Shown: positions 51,001-52,238 of the stretch, one piece after another | Numbering within the stretch: position 1 is the stretch's first letter | How the letters are laid out: every line of letters starts with the position of its first letter | NCBI GenBank assembly: GCA_039881145.1 | Contig: JAYKKI010000088.1 | Location: forward strand, 637,501 to 701,500 | Reading direction: 5' to 3' | From: Druceiella hillmani | Lineage: Eukaryota; Arthropoda; Insecta; Lepidoptera; Hepialidae | DNA length: 64,000 nucleotides | Position numbers and translations under genes: made by a program | The notes under the pieces: generated by a model | What the model saw: the letters and a program-made list of their open reading frames with translations, nothing else | Told to the model about the DNA's origin: nothing | The model's database searches: none

Positions 51001-52238
51001 CTAATCTCCGAGTTATTATCGATCAAGCAACACATTATGGAAAAAATCATATAGTGACAGAGCAAGGAAAAATACCACAAGTTGTATTGAAAGAGACGTC
51101 ACTGGTTTATGGGATCTCTTGTCCTAGTAAAACCATGTTTTACAAATGGCATAATATCTTCAAAGAAGGCAGACATTCGACCGAAGAGGACCCACGCTCA
51201 GAGCAGTAGATCGAGACCACCCTCCTTGGATATTGTTGGAAAAGATGAAAAACTTGTATTGGAAACGCCCAATTAAAGAAAAACCTGTTGTGAGTAATGG
51301 TTGGAGTATCTTCTACAACCATTGACCATCTTGACATGTGAAAAATCAGCACAAGATGGATGCCGAAAATGCTCACACCACCATAAACCAAAAATACATT
51401 GAAATTTTGAGCCAATTGATACAAGTGATGGGTGGTTCATCATTACGAGCCTGAATCCGAGTAGGAGTCTATGAATAAAAAGAATACCCCCACATCCTCA
51501 AAAGTTCAAGTTGTCTCAATTAACCAAAAAAGTTATGGCGATAGTTTTCTGGGACAAAGAGGGTATTCTGCTCATTGACTTCAAAGATAAGGATATTTCT
51601 TCATTGAAGAAGAAAAGGCTAAGGAAATTAGCATTATTTTGAAGGGTGGACTATTTTTGCACGACAGGGTGCCTGTTACACAAGACCCATATTGCGATGA
51701 TGATGCTTTGAAATATTGCAAATATCCATCTTACAGCCCAGATTTAGTCCCTGCATCTATTGTTTCCAAAAATTAAAAAGCTTTGTGATGAAGAGGTTAA
51801 GTCGATATTTGTAGTTTATTTTCAAGATAAAAACATTTTTTTTGAGGGTATAAATAAATAAACTGATCTGACTGATCTGAGAAATGCATTAAGGTTAAGG
51901 GAGAATATATTGAAAAGGAACAATAGCTTTTTTTTTTTATTCCATTCTGTGAACTTTTTGACCTTCCCTCGTATATTAACAGCACACAAAAGCTGGCCTT
52001 AAATTAAAATTTCAAGACTGTGCCCTCTGGTGAGTATATTGGCGTCAAATTAGCTATAAAGACAACTAAAAAACGTCAAAAAATACCTTAGCAGGCGTCG
52101 GATGAGATGGAGTAGATATCAATGTGGATGATCGTCTCCTAGTTCTTGCGGCTGGCCCGGCAGGCTTTACCGGCGTAGCGGCTACTTCATCGTCAGCTTC
52201 CTCCGTTGATGTGTCTAATATTGTTGTATCGACCGGTG
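2312..52238 (-). CDS. hnRNP U-like protein gene (23 exons seen, partial at both ends)
   Basis: Span of a multi-exon gene; the individual exons are listed separately. All 23 exons join in phase with no internal stop, giving 1280 codons. Domains in order: acidic/Ser-Pro-rich N-terminal region (residues 1-236), basic linker and seven-glutamine run (237-330), SPRY (about 331-495), charged coiled-coil-like insert (about 510-725), P-loop ATPase/kinase-like domain (769 to about 950, Walker A GLPGAGKT at 774-781), RGG/Gly-rich tail (about 955-1280). SPRY plus P-loop plus RGG in this order is diagnostic of hnRNP U / SAF-A and hnRNPUL proteins, nuclear factors that bind RNA through RGG and chromatin through SAP. 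The SAP exon is not in the window. Family assignment is strong; which insect orthologue it is cannot be settled without a database search. Confidence 0.9.
2497..4008 (-). other. Intron 22
   Basis: AT-rich intron. The only structure noticed is a short direct duplication, TCGTGTAGCGGAGTAA, at about 3288 and 3323. Nothing else is recognised. Confidence 0.6.
4009..4439 (-). CDS. hnRNP U-like exon 22: RGG/Gly-rich region
   Basis: Acceptor ATTAATTTTGTAG/CTCTGGC and donor GCAAG/GTGAGACTT. About 143 codons. Starts SGPPDNFRGGPDTNFRGGPE with a repeated (D/E)NFRGGP-type unit (four imperfect copies), then many RGG/RGD repeats (GGRSGPGQVRGGDRGPPMGG), then MRPMQPYGRNNNDEEPNPPS and SGPLEKRSAGGMQ. Arginine-glycine repeats suit RNA binding and arginine methylation. 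Splice phases fit on both sides. Confidence 0.87.
4440..5546 (-). other. Intron 21 with a short direct duplication
   Basis: AT-rich. A segment containing TTTCCAATTACTTACCC and nearby GGAAACACA motifs occurs twice (about 5325-5352 and 5398-5424). No gene or mobile element is recognised. Confidence 0.55.
5547..5766 (-). CDS. hnRNP U-like exon 21: RGG/Gly-rich RNA-binding region
   Basis: Acceptor GTGACATTTCAG/ATGACCG and donor GCACATCG/GTGAGTAAA. 72 codons between split codons: DDRRGGGRGGGWPGAREGRG, GAGRWGEPLRDLRDV, then Gly-rich with RPDRAESRWG and GGREGGRGGAHR. RGG-type sequence is the RNA-binding element of hnRNP U proteins. The exon is very GC-rich compared with its AT-rich flanks, which also keeps other frames open; splice phase decides the coding frame. 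Confidence 0.88.
6411..7034 (+). mobile_element. piggyBac-type non-autonomous element, copy 1
   Basis: Flanked by TTAA (6411 and 7031) with terminal inverted repeats TTAACCGATTGAGTGC and, reversed at the right end, TTAACCGTTTTAGTGAT. Inside, at 6601, an ATG opens a short frame beginning MSEYENNSSENDRFSSCEES, an acidic Ser-rich start like the N terminus of piggyBac transposases; it is frameshifted and stops at once. TTAA target duplication is the hallmark of the piggyBac superfamily. The rest of the transposase is missing, so this is a deletion derivative. It lies in intron 20 (between exons 20 and 21). Confidence 0.82.
7035..8416 (-). other. Intron 20, remainder
   Basis: AT-rich intron between the piggyBac-type element and exon 20. 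Short open frames near 7507-7737 and 8032-8217 carry no recognisable motif. Nothing else is seen. Confidence 0.5.
8417..8713 (-). CDS. hnRNP U-like exon 20: end of ATPase domain and start of RG-rich tail
   Basis: Acceptor GTTTCTACAG/CAAACTTC and donor TAGAAGAG/GTTAGTAG. 98 codons between split codons. Starts ANFTLPEKCSWVEEVIFTEL, the family ANFTLP...EV.F.EL motif that closes the ATPase domain, then a helical segment (AQKVLDQFSKDARAAGEERD), then a basic RG/RD-rich region (SERGGRDRSRQDGGRRDRNN, GGRGGPRNEFRR). It marks the switch from folded domain to RNA-binding tail. Confidence 0.95.
9095..9263 (-). CDS. hnRNP U-like exon 19: ATPase/kinase-like domain
   Basis: Acceptor TTCACCCAG/ACAAATG and donor GATGAAAG/GTTTGTAG. 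Encodes TNVYPSAQRRKLREFGGYKR then TAVVVVPDEATYETRQKQRE and GKDIPDGAILEMK. TNVY.SAQRRKxRxFxGxxRxAVVxxPxD...RxxxxxxxxGKDxPDxAxLEMK is nearly invariant in hnRNP U-family proteins and includes the adenylate-kinase-like lid region. Confidence 0.96.
10522..10892 (-). repeat. Interspersed repeat family R1, copy 1 (inverted relative to the others)
   Basis: About 350 bp shared with 20718-21078 and 46928-47298. The best conserved core reads, on the minus strand, AAGGTACAAGCTGATGAAGA, then AGAAGGACGGCAATACTGTG and GAGACAGGGATATACCCAAC. Copies end near ACCGTATT. No coding capacity; it is probably a MITE or SINE-like element. This copy is the most diverged. Confidence 0.75.
11232..11474 (+). other. Unassigned 80-codon open frame in intron 18
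   Basis: An ATG-started frame encodes 80 residues with balanced composition (for example EQNWHKYGSDSNIKDIKKIL and YEALRSKYTAW) ending in TAA. I do not recognise the family. It is on the strand opposite the host gene, in an intron. It could be a relic of a mobile element or a chance frame; no promoter or splice evidence was seen. Confidence 0.2.
12103..12231 (-). CDS. hnRNP U-like exon 18: ATPase/kinase-like domain
   Basis: Acceptor GTTGAAACAG/GTTGACTG and donor GATCAG/GTAACGCC. 43 codons, phase 0-0: VDCKPFRATYEGRWDAMMTK then LAKCVLRLLEIAHGRKRNFI and LDQ. The motif (Y)xGRWDxxxxxxxxCLxRLxxIAxxxKRNxILDQ is a hallmark of the hnRNP U/UL ATP-binding domain. Exon sequence is clearly GC-richer than its introns. 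Confidence 0.96.
12490..12730. repeat. Short tandem duplication in intron 17
   Basis: CTGAAAGACTTATTCAAC/TGAAAGACTTATTCAACAC (12518 and 12660) and GTAACCTAAA (12599, 12707) recur in the same order at a spacing of about 110-140 bp, giving two imperfect copies of an AT-rich unit. Confidence 0.5.
14074..14222. repeat. Two-copy tandem repeat of about 75 bp
   Basis: CTGCACCTTTACAA(G/C)TCGCATAACTATTAAA followed by TTCAAGTTACTTCTGTAGTTGTTAAAC occurs twice in a row; the first copy has about 12 extra bases in the middle. Non-coding, in intron 17. Confidence 0.8.
14577..15139 (+). mobile_element. piggyBac-type non-autonomous element, copy 2
   Basis: TTAA at 14577 and 15136, ends TTAACCATTTGAGTGCCGAC and GGCACTAAAACGGTTAA. 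Same internal sequence as the 6.4, 58.4 and 60.9 kb copies, with the transposase N-terminal remnant starting near 14730 (ATG TTG GCA TAC in place of MSEY) and an early stop. Inserted at a TTAA inside a directly repeated intron sequence whose uninterrupted copy survives at 15211-15300. Confidence 0.85.
15140..15320. repeat. Direct repeat hosting the empty piggyBac site
   Basis: AGCTCCAATTTGTATCC (about 15168) and GGCTCCAAATTGTATCCG (about 15273) mark two copies of a segment. The second copy also contains ACTGAAAATATTCTAATTAA followed by GTGATATTAAAATTG, which matches the DNA on both sides of the 14577-15139 insertion with a single TTAA. Confidence 0.8.
15605..16040. repeat. Tandem repeat, 147-bp unit, three near-identical copies
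   Basis: TAGATTAGAGTAATAGACAA at 15611, TAGATTAGAGTAATAAACAA at 15758 and TAGATTAGAGTGATAGACAA at 15905 give a period of exactly 147 bp. Only a few substitutions separate the copies, so amplification is recent. Each unit contains ATACAACTCGTGAATT and ATACCCCATATAAAAACTTC. Located in intron 17, non-coding. Confidence 0.9.
16701..16823 (-). CDS. hnRNP U-like exon 17: P-loop (Walker A)
   Basis: Acceptor TTATAAACAG/GTAATCC and donor AAGATGAAG/GTAATGCC. 41 codons, phase 0-0: VILMVGLPGAGKTYWSRQHV then ASHPERRYNILSTGALVEKM. GLPGAGKT is a Walker A nucleotide-binding motif; vertebrate hnRNP U has GLPAAGKT followed by similar H-A-S and YNILGT residues. The domain belongs to the polynucleotide-kinase-like P-loop group and is known to bind ATP in SAF-A. 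Confidence 0.97.
16824..17863 (-). other. Intron 16
   Basis: AT-rich intron. A somewhat GC-richer patch lies near 17130-17230. No gene, repeat or mobile element is recognised on either strand. Confidence 0.5.
17864..17993 (-). CDS. hnRNP U-like exon 16: bridge between SPRY region and ATPase domain
   Basis: Acceptor AATGTTTACAG/ATACGAG and donor TGTGAG/GTTAGTTT. Encodes YELDEELDGEVAELLEGYTL then IACVPLDQLVLGPRPPATTG and DCE. The pattern LxGYTxIxxxPLxxxxxGPxPPxxxxDCE corresponds to the vertebrate hnRNP U segment just before the P-loop (LPGFTFIQ..PL...GT.GP). This re-establishes collinearity with the family after the insert. Confidence 0.93.
17994..19152 (-). other. Intron 15
   Basis: AT-rich intron without a recognised element. 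GCGCACCACTAT at about 18571 resembles a short piece of the piggyBac-type element interior (GTGGTGCGCTCA), too short to call. Confidence 0.45.
19153..19252 (-). CDS. hnRNP U-like exon 15: end of charged insert
   Basis: Acceptor AATTTTTTTTGCAG/ACACAGC (long pyrimidine tract) and donor ATTATCAG/GTACGTG. Encodes TAASLEDGNSDVVEESAILN and TIKLDPKIKSII, less repetitive than the preceding exons and resembling folded sequence. Both split codons (G+AC Asp, AG+A Arg) join in phase. Confidence 0.85.
19253..20488 (-). other. Intron 14
   Basis: AT-rich apart from a GC-richer patch at about 19700-19830 (ACTGCGTGGACCCCCAGG and following). I cannot assign the patch to a gene or element family. Confidence 0.45.
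20489..20705 (-). CDS. hnRNP U-like exon 14: strongly acidic insert
   Basis: Acceptor AATCTTGTAG/GAAAATGG and donor GATGAAG/GTAAGAGA. 72 codons plus one base: ENGDADKYDPSEAMEEDDEE then a Glu/Lys/Asp-rich tract ending ENSSAIKDE. The chosen frame joins correctly to exon 15. An overlapping frame is open over the whole exon and reads Lys/Arg-rich, as expected of GA-rich DNA. A dispersed repeat begins about 12 bp upstream of the acceptor. Confidence 0.8.
20718..21078 (+). repeat. Interspersed repeat family R1, copy 2
   Basis: Best matched to the 46.9 kb copy over about 350 bp, including AAGGTACAAGCTGATGAAGA, AGAAGGACGGCAATACTGTG and GAGACAGGGATATACCCAAC. It begins (AATTGGGTATTTGACTAA) only about 12 bp upstream of the exon 14 acceptor, so it supplies the likely branch-point region of intron 13. 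Confidence 0.85.
21538..21588 (-). CDS. hnRNP U-like exon 13 (tiny exon, uncertain 3' edge)
   Basis: Good acceptor TATTTTTTCTAG/GATCTGAAC. Encodes DLNTMMLAQNLSNGKMH, 17 codons, if the donor is ATGCAT/GTTAATG. A second phase-0 donor, ATATAT/GTGTAATT, would extend the exon to 21514 and add VNEGNQIY. Neither donor is a strong match. A better-looking donor two bases on (GT/GTAATT) would shift the frame of exon 14. Phase 0 is required to keep exons 14-15 in frame, so I choose between the first two. The exon itself is likely real, being non-repetitive and correctly phased. Confidence 0.6.
21836..22500. repeat. Tandem repeat of about 94 bp with alternating subtypes
   Basis: Seven to eight monomers, landmark TATCCTGGTTTA(C/T)(G/A)TAATTTTCAACT, at about 21841, 21885, 21980, 22073, 22166, 22260, 22347 and 22447. 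Each monomer also holds CAGTCTC(A/G)CATATTAAG and GGCATTA(T/C)GCAAAT. From the third monomer on, two variants alternate: one with AAGTATCC and ATTATCAG, one with AATTATCC and ATTATTAG. It lies in intron 12 beside the tiny exon 13. Confidence 0.85.
22754..22864 (-). CDS. hnRNP U-like exon 12: charged insert
   Basis: Acceptor TTAAATAG/GACAAGG and donor GTGAAG/GTACTATTTT. Exactly 37 codons, phase 0-0: DKERADREKEKEGDKDKKDG then DEESDKVKEEKDDEAVK. It continues the Lys/Glu/Asp-rich insert. As a phase-0 cassette of whole codons it could be skipped without a frame change. Confidence 0.83.
23440..23850 (-). mobile_element. Non-LTR retrotransposon fragment, tandemly duplicated
   Basis: A segment of about 198 bp occurs twice in a row (TCTTGAAGTATAG at 23461 and 23658). 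On the minus strand each copy encodes peptides such as IDTLEMWCWRKMLGVS, with KIWMQRILENN upstream, which resemble the segment after the reverse-transcriptase domain of insect LINE elements (..LE.WC.RRML.ISW..). Too short and broken to assign to a clade. Confidence 0.6.
24494..24650. repeat. Two-copy tandem repeat of about 100 bp
   Basis: ACTGTCACATGAACTGAAAT (24495) and ACTGTCACATGAATCGAAAT (24589) each precede a GTGGGAA/GTAGGAAGTAGAATTGAAAA-type stretch. Imperfect, AT-rich, in intron 11. Confidence 0.6.
25104..25228 (-). CDS. hnRNP U-like exon 11: charged coiled-coil-like insert
   Basis: Acceptor ATGTTTGTAG/AAAAAGAG and donor AAAAGG/GTGAGTGTG. Encodes 41 complete codons almost wholly Glu, Lys and Arg with spaced Leu, Ala and Trp (KELEFQKAKEEELARWKERE, then AELEKEKRDRQREREK). 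This looks like a long single alpha-helix or coiled coil. It lies between SPRY and the ATPase domain, where vertebrate hnRNP U has only a short linker. Confidence 0.85.
25358..25435 (-). repeat. Truncated copy of the palindromic hammerhead-like repeat family
   Basis: TAAATGAAACTACGTGATGT, AGTATTATTTCTACTTTATT and CGACCTAGGTTTCGTTGTAT match the arms of the 57.0 and 62.4 kb copies. The copy breaks off before the CTGAAGA core, so the ribozyme-like motif is incomplete. In intron 10. Confidence 0.75.
26013..26250 (-). CDS. hnRNP U-like exon 10: SPRY domain, C-terminal part
   Basis: Acceptor GCTTTTAACAG/GACCTGG and donor GAGGAGAC/GTAAGT. 79 codons plus one base. Encodes DLDSSPCTLKYTVNGEDIGV, AYEFEKDILNDAALFPHILT and KNICYQVNLG, matching the last SPRY strands (xxSFxxNGxxxGxAF...LFPHxLxKN). 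After NLGRDKYNMLT the sequence departs from vertebrate hnRNP U and leads into the charged insert (VPVEVILEERRR). Confidence 0.94.
26695..27000 (+). mobile_element. Non-LTR retrotransposon 3' end fragment
   Basis: The plus strand reads, with frameshifts and one stop, RRRTNAELYRLFKKPDIIKF, ASHVIRMKDDRVTNKF, then WADCLQSVFDALNITNWKTV and RRGAWNSLLEKTRV. This is the familiar C-terminal tail of insect LINE polyproteins (..GHVxRMxDDR...RxRWxDxVxxDLxxLxxxNWxxxAxxRxxWxxxLEKA). Degenerate and inactive, in intron 9. Confidence 0.78.
28582..28694 (-). CDS. hnRNP U-like exon 9: SPRY domain, middle
   Basis: Acceptor GCATATTTAG/GTGAGGG and donor TATTTG/GTGAGTTTTG. Encodes GEGELSWGYESTGRAVNNSE and FKEYGKKLVEKDVVGVYL. 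The pattern LGE..xSWGYxxTGR..N..F..YG..F...DVVG is the SPRY signature for the GYG loop and the following strand. It is among the clearest pieces of homology in the window. Confidence 0.95.
28695..29472 (-). other. Intron 8
   Basis: AT-rich intron with a slightly GC-richer patch near 28780-28940. No element or gene is recognised. Confidence 0.5.
29473..29563 (-). CDS. hnRNP U-like exon 8: SPRY domain, middle
   Basis: Acceptor CATTGTAG/GTGAAAATC and donor CATCTTG/GTGAGTTT. Encodes VKIGVTVSTTEEVTNAIRVG and then FSTTDSTLHL. IRVGFST corresponds to the (V/I)R(I/V)GWS strand of hnRNP U SPRY domains. Ends with the first base of a Gly codon completed by exon 9. Confidence 0.93.
29705..29810. repeat. 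Compound microsatellite (AT)n-(AC/ATAC)n
   Basis: (AT)n interrupted by GT, then (ACAT)n, then (AC)n with CGCGCG interruptions. Located in intron 7. Likely length-polymorphic. Confidence 0.95.
30305..30441 (-). CDS. hnRNP U-like exon 7: SPRY domain, first part
   Basis: Acceptor AATTTCACAG/ATGATAG and donor CTACGAG/GTGAGTG. Encodes DSDLNQYIELPDMKYVTPIS and then GGFGHIWAGARGTHGVKSGKVCYE. The motif (W/L)xGARxxxGVxxGxVCxE is the recognisable start of the hnRNP U SPRY domain, a beta-sandwich protein-interaction fold. Human hnRNP U has closely similar residues at the same point. Confidence 0.93.
30695..31140 (+). mobile_element. Helitron-like element, copy 1
   Basis: Starts TCCTACACTATTAAACGAGC and AATTCTTGTATGTATACAAA, followed by CTCTTACGATTTCGCTGAAA and TTTGGTATATTTATTGCTTG, and ends ACCGAGTAATGCTTGGTCAT plus CTGG, a short hairpin just before CTGG (fitting CTRR). 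The middle is purine-rich (GGGAGTTGAGGGGGTGG). Start sequence, 3' hairpin and lack of inverted repeats suggest a non-autonomous Helitron. The inverted partner lies at 43.5-44.0 kb. The exact 3' base is uncertain. Confidence 0.6.
31300..31465 (-). CDS. hnRNP U-like exon 6: polyQ and Pro-rich linker, SPRY approach
   Basis: Acceptor TTTGCACCAG/AAGCCAG and donor TCTTGGT/GTGAGTAG. Encodes KPEEKPG, seven glutamines, a basic/Pro-rich linker (RRSRFEPEPRRKSG), and VMLSW at the end. The last T joins AT of exon 7 to make Tyr, giving WYDSDLNQYIEL at the entry to the SPRY domain. The CAG repeat encoding glutamines is a likely site of length variation. An open reading frame of similar length exists on the opposite strand but has no protein-like features. 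Confidence 0.87.
31466..33173 (-). other. Intron 5
   Basis: AT-rich intron. AAAGGACTCAT(C/T)GA with neighbouring sequence recurs at about 32650, 32752 and 32854, a decayed tandem motif of about 102 bp. No mobile element or gene is recognised. Confidence 0.5.
33174..33290 (-). CDS. hnRNP U-like exon 5: basic linker before SPRY
   Basis: Acceptor TTCTTAAAG/GATCCG and donor TTGCCT/GTAAGTACT. Exactly 39 codons in phase 0-0. It begins DPVKRERERRRKEKRSRW, a strongly basic tract that could act as a nuclear localisation signal, then SNFYRTMETTNEVLNPDLEL. It joins exons 4 and 6 without a frame change. Confidence 0.85.
34374..34949 (+). mobile_element. mariner-like element, internally deleted copy (family M1)
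   Basis: TA-flanked, 576 bp, with inverted ends GAGGGTGGGTCAAAAAGT and, reversed, CGAGGGGAGGTCAAAAAGT. The plus strand retains transposase scraps: LIDFKG near 34520 and, near 34690, ADLAPCDCYLF, the mariner C-terminal (Y)SPDLAPCDYxLF signature that includes the third catalytic Asp. Frameshifts and the large deletion make it non-functional. Same family as 50874-51971. Confidence 0.82.
35710..36074 (-). CDS. hnRNP U-like exon 4: acidic region
   Basis: Acceptor TTTTTGTAG/AAGAACCG and donor GAGAAG/GTAATTTTG. The 365 nt encode about 121 residues dominated by Glu, Asp, Lys and Gln (for example MKELETEEKENEKP and QPLEEEEEAEKKRLEDIEK). An acidic region after the SAP domain is typical of hnRNP U-family proteins. 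Low sequence complexity means homology cannot be read from it directly; the assignment rests on splice phase and position. Confidence 0.85.
36713..36756. repeat. Short palindrome CAAGAAATAAATAA...
   Basis: CAAGAAATAAATAA is followed within a few bases by TTATTTATTTATTTCTTG, an AT-rich hairpin at the left border of the repeat-rich segment of intron 3. Possibly the end of a mobile element. Confidence 0.6.
36835..37530. repeat. Variable tandem repeat, about 140-168 bp unit
   Basis: CAATCAGCCG(T/A)GAACTAC at 36906, 37046, 37214 and 37380, and a decayed form at 37470. Units share GAAGCGGTCAATGAGGCAGA, AAAACAATAACTAATAAGAC and GTAATTTGGATTAATAT. The 140-bp unit lacks about 28 bp present in the 168-bp units. 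In intron 3. Confidence 0.85.
37531..39069 (-). other. Intron 3 segment between two blocks of the 168-bp repeat
   Basis: About 1.5 kb of AT-rich sequence bounded by members of the same tandem repeat family (36835-37530 and 39070-39265). It may be an insertion that split the array. I see no terminal repeats or coding region that would identify it. Confidence 0.4.
39070..39265. repeat. Detached copy of the 168-bp repeat
   Basis: Matches the 36.8-37.5 kb array, including ACTCACAGAGCAATTCAATA, GAAGCGGTCAATGAGGCAGA and AACAATAACTAATAAGACAA. It stands about 1.5 kb away from the main array. Confidence 0.8.
39703..41014 (+). mobile_element. mariner/IS630-type transposon with broken transposase (family M2)
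   Basis: About 1.3 kb. The left end GTGGCAGATTTCAAAGTTTG is mirrored by CAAACATTGAAATCTGCCAC before TA at 41015. It encodes an N-terminal helix-turn-helix remnant near 39880-40030 (SINLIQSWVARFRATGSTLN) and a catalytic domain from about 40290 to 40911. This superfamily moves by cut-and-paste with TA target duplication. The element is dead: see the transposase entry. Confidence 0.82.
40291..40911 (+). pseudogene. Transposase catalytic domain, mariner/IS630 superfamily, inactivated
   Basis: One frame reads GNEAHLHIGRYVNKQNFRYW, TAA at 40378, TGA at 40411, then an open stretch of 163 codons from 40420 with WFQQDGATAHTANVSM and PWPPRSPDLSQCDFFLWGYL. The second and third catalytic acidic residues (QQDG and SPDL) are present, about 36 residues apart. 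The first catalytic position, normally Asp in SDEAHFHL, is Asn here (AAC at 40294). Two in-frame stops plus that change show an inactive copy. Related insect transposases carry a DUF4817 helix-turn-helix domain. Confidence 0.85.
41015..42273 (-). mobile_element. Extra inverted end of family M2 and intervening DNA
   Basis: 42121-42264 is the reverse complement of 39708-39850, over 140 bp at high identity, ending CTAGACACCTGTA before the next TA. It is either a truncated second copy in the opposite orientation or the true far end of a long-inverted-repeat element enclosing the transposase copy. The DNA from 41018 to 42120 is AT-rich with no recognised gene. Confidence 0.7.
43485..44002 (-). mobile_element. 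Helitron-like element, copy 2
   Basis: Inverted relative to the 30.7 kb copy. On the minus strand it begins CTATACTATCAAACGAGCAA, then CACGGCTCTAACGATTTTGC and CTGAAATTTGATATACTGAT, has a long purine-rich middle (CT-rich on the plus strand, 43565-43760), and ends ACCGAGCATCGCTCGGTCAT plus CTGGTA with the hairpin CCGAGCATCGCTCGG. An (AT)n microsatellite (43943-43970) lies near the start. Confidence 0.65.
44451..44494 (-). CDS. hnRNP U-like exon 3 (44-nt micro-exon)
   Basis: Acceptor TATTTTTAG/GGTTAGC and donor AGCATG/GTGAGTTG. It encodes VSSPVSAEEESVKH between two split codons. Both split codons join correctly to the neighbours (AA+G gives Lys, G+AA gives Glu), which supports this very short exon. 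It lies between introns of 3.9 and 8.4 kb. The Ser-Pro content suits a phosphorylation-prone linker. Confidence 0.75.
44585..45521 (+). mobile_element. TTAA-flanked element, second piggyBac-type family
   Basis: TTAA at 44585 and 45518; the left end TTAACCTTCAAGCGATC and the right end read in reverse, TTAACCTTCGAGCGGTC, form a 17-bp inverted repeat with two mismatches. 937 bp. A frame from 44812 encodes about 66 residues (IFLEEGRRVYQYFNHLSKEL) of unknown kinship. TTAA ends point to piggyBac-type transposition, but no catalytic region is present, so it is non-autonomous. Confidence 0.72.
45970..46480 (+). pseudogene. piggyBac transposase relic
   Basis: The plus strand, across frameshifts and stops, reads ESGYRATRNVRKEKTSKCPL, RWLDNS(V), GTNYDN, KVSVTYNKGMGGVNQTDYS-like and RTFIRGKSGGECCF / MLNLAMLGVRN-like pieces. 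The (Y)NKxMGGVDxxD core belongs to piggyBac transposases and holds late catalytic-domain residues. A possible right terminus, reverse of TTAACCCATTTACGTCCACC, ends at about 46772. No left terminus was found. Confidence 0.75.
46740..46772. repeat. Putative piggyBac-type right end
   Basis: GCGGTGGACGTAAATGGGTTAA ends in TTAA, and its reverse starts TTAACCCATTTACG, the general form of piggyBac termini. It lies 3' of the transposase relic, so it may belong to the same element. Confidence 0.45.
46928..47298 (+). repeat. Interspersed repeat family R1, copy 3
   Basis: AATTGGGTGTTTGACTAAAT to ACTACCGTATTT; highly similar to 20718-21078, including AGAAGGACGGCAATACTGTG. In intron 2. Confidence 0.85.
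47380..47590 (+). mobile_element. Non-LTR retrotransposon fragment
   Basis: Encodes IRWLGHLYR and, in another frame, RRKGQPPICWSDGIEKDLQL then MGVNRWRAS. These match the C-terminal LINE pattern RWLGHLxR...RRxGRPxxRWxDxVExDLxxxGVxxWRxxA. Broken by a frameshift. Confidence 0.7.
47964..48035. repeat. (TA)n microsatellite
   Basis: About 70 bp of uninterrupted alternating T and A, ending directly against a copy of the hammerhead-like palindromic repeat family. Confidence 0.97.
48036..48155 (+). repeat. Half copy of the palindromic hammerhead-like repeat family
   Basis: ATCTTTGCTAAGAGCCCATC, TGAAGCTGTAATACAACGAA, ACCTAGGTTGTGGTAAAGAA and TAATACTTCATCACATAGTT match one arm of the 62.4 kb palindrome. 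The ribozyme-like core is damaged (CTGAAGC, shortened stem II, GGTTG in place of GGTCG). Confidence 0.78.
48227..48290. repeat. Near-perfect 28-bp hairpin
   Basis: ACCAGCTCTTGAAAAAGCTT plus TCAAAAGC, an 8-base spacer ATATATTA, then GCTTTTGAAAGCTTTTTCAA plus CAGCTGGT. The two 28-base arms differ at one position. In intron 1-2 territory about 95 bp from exon 2. It could be a very short foldback element or a structured RNA when transcribed. Confidence 0.9.
48386..48534 (-). CDS. hnRNP U-like exon 2: acidic/basic linker
   Basis: Acceptor TTAACCAG/ATGCCACGC and strong donor GAGAA/GTAAGTATT. The 149-nt exon follows exon 1 in phase 0 and ends with two bases of a lysine codon. It encodes MPRTTISEADEDGERGRRRY and then a Ser/Asp-rich acidic stretch (IEDSDSNSGE). 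The exon happens to begin with ATG, so a shorter isoform could start here, but the in-frame upstream exon argues for an internal position. Confidence 0.8.
48965..49260 (+). mobile_element. Non-LTR retrotransposon 3' fragment
   Basis: The plus strand gives SGLTDIMERIARFK, NWIGHFIRQDMERLLNKISF, WRPREIRSVG and PTKRWIATLK, matching the LINE tail pattern (I)xxxKWNWxGHIxRxxDxRW...WRPRxxxRxxGRPxxRWxDDI. Contains stops; inactive. In intron 1. Confidence 0.75.
50393..50505. repeat. Degenerate GAC-rich short tandem repeat
   Basis: GGTGGACTGACAAACAGACG, GACAGCTGGACTGACC and GGACAGACTGATGAACGGAC show an irregular repeat of (G/T)GAC(A/T)GAC-like words. Low complexity, non-coding. Confidence 0.75.
50874..51971 (+). 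mobile_element. mariner-like element, longer decayed copy (family M1)
   Basis: TA-flanked. Ends: AATGGTGGGTAAAAAGTTCACAGAAT and, reversed at the right end, CGAGGGAAGGTCAAAAAGTTCACAGAAT, paired inverted repeats of about 28 bp. Carries N-terminal transposase sequence from 50964 (FYKWHNIFKEGRHSTEEDPR, the mariner helix-turn-helix tail and its EDxxRSGR-like linker) and later scraps (LLIDFKDK near 51571, YFQDKNIFFEGINK near 51820). Several stops and frameshifts. In intron 1. Confidence 0.82.
52087..52238 (-). CDS. hnRNP U-like exon 1 (first seen): Thr/Pro-rich linker
   Basis: Acceptor TTCTACAG/CACCGG and donor GCTAAG/GTATTT bound a 152-nt exon that starts with the last two bases of a split codon and ends in phase 0. 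It encodes about 50 residues: an acidic run (STEEADDEVAAT) followed by a basic Ser/Thr/Pro segment (RTRRRSSTLISTPSHP). It contains no recognised domain and is probably disordered and open to phosphorylation. It must be preceded by at least one exon beyond this window, because the exon starts mid-codon and no SAP domain is seen. The phase match to exon 2 supports it. Confidence 0.75.
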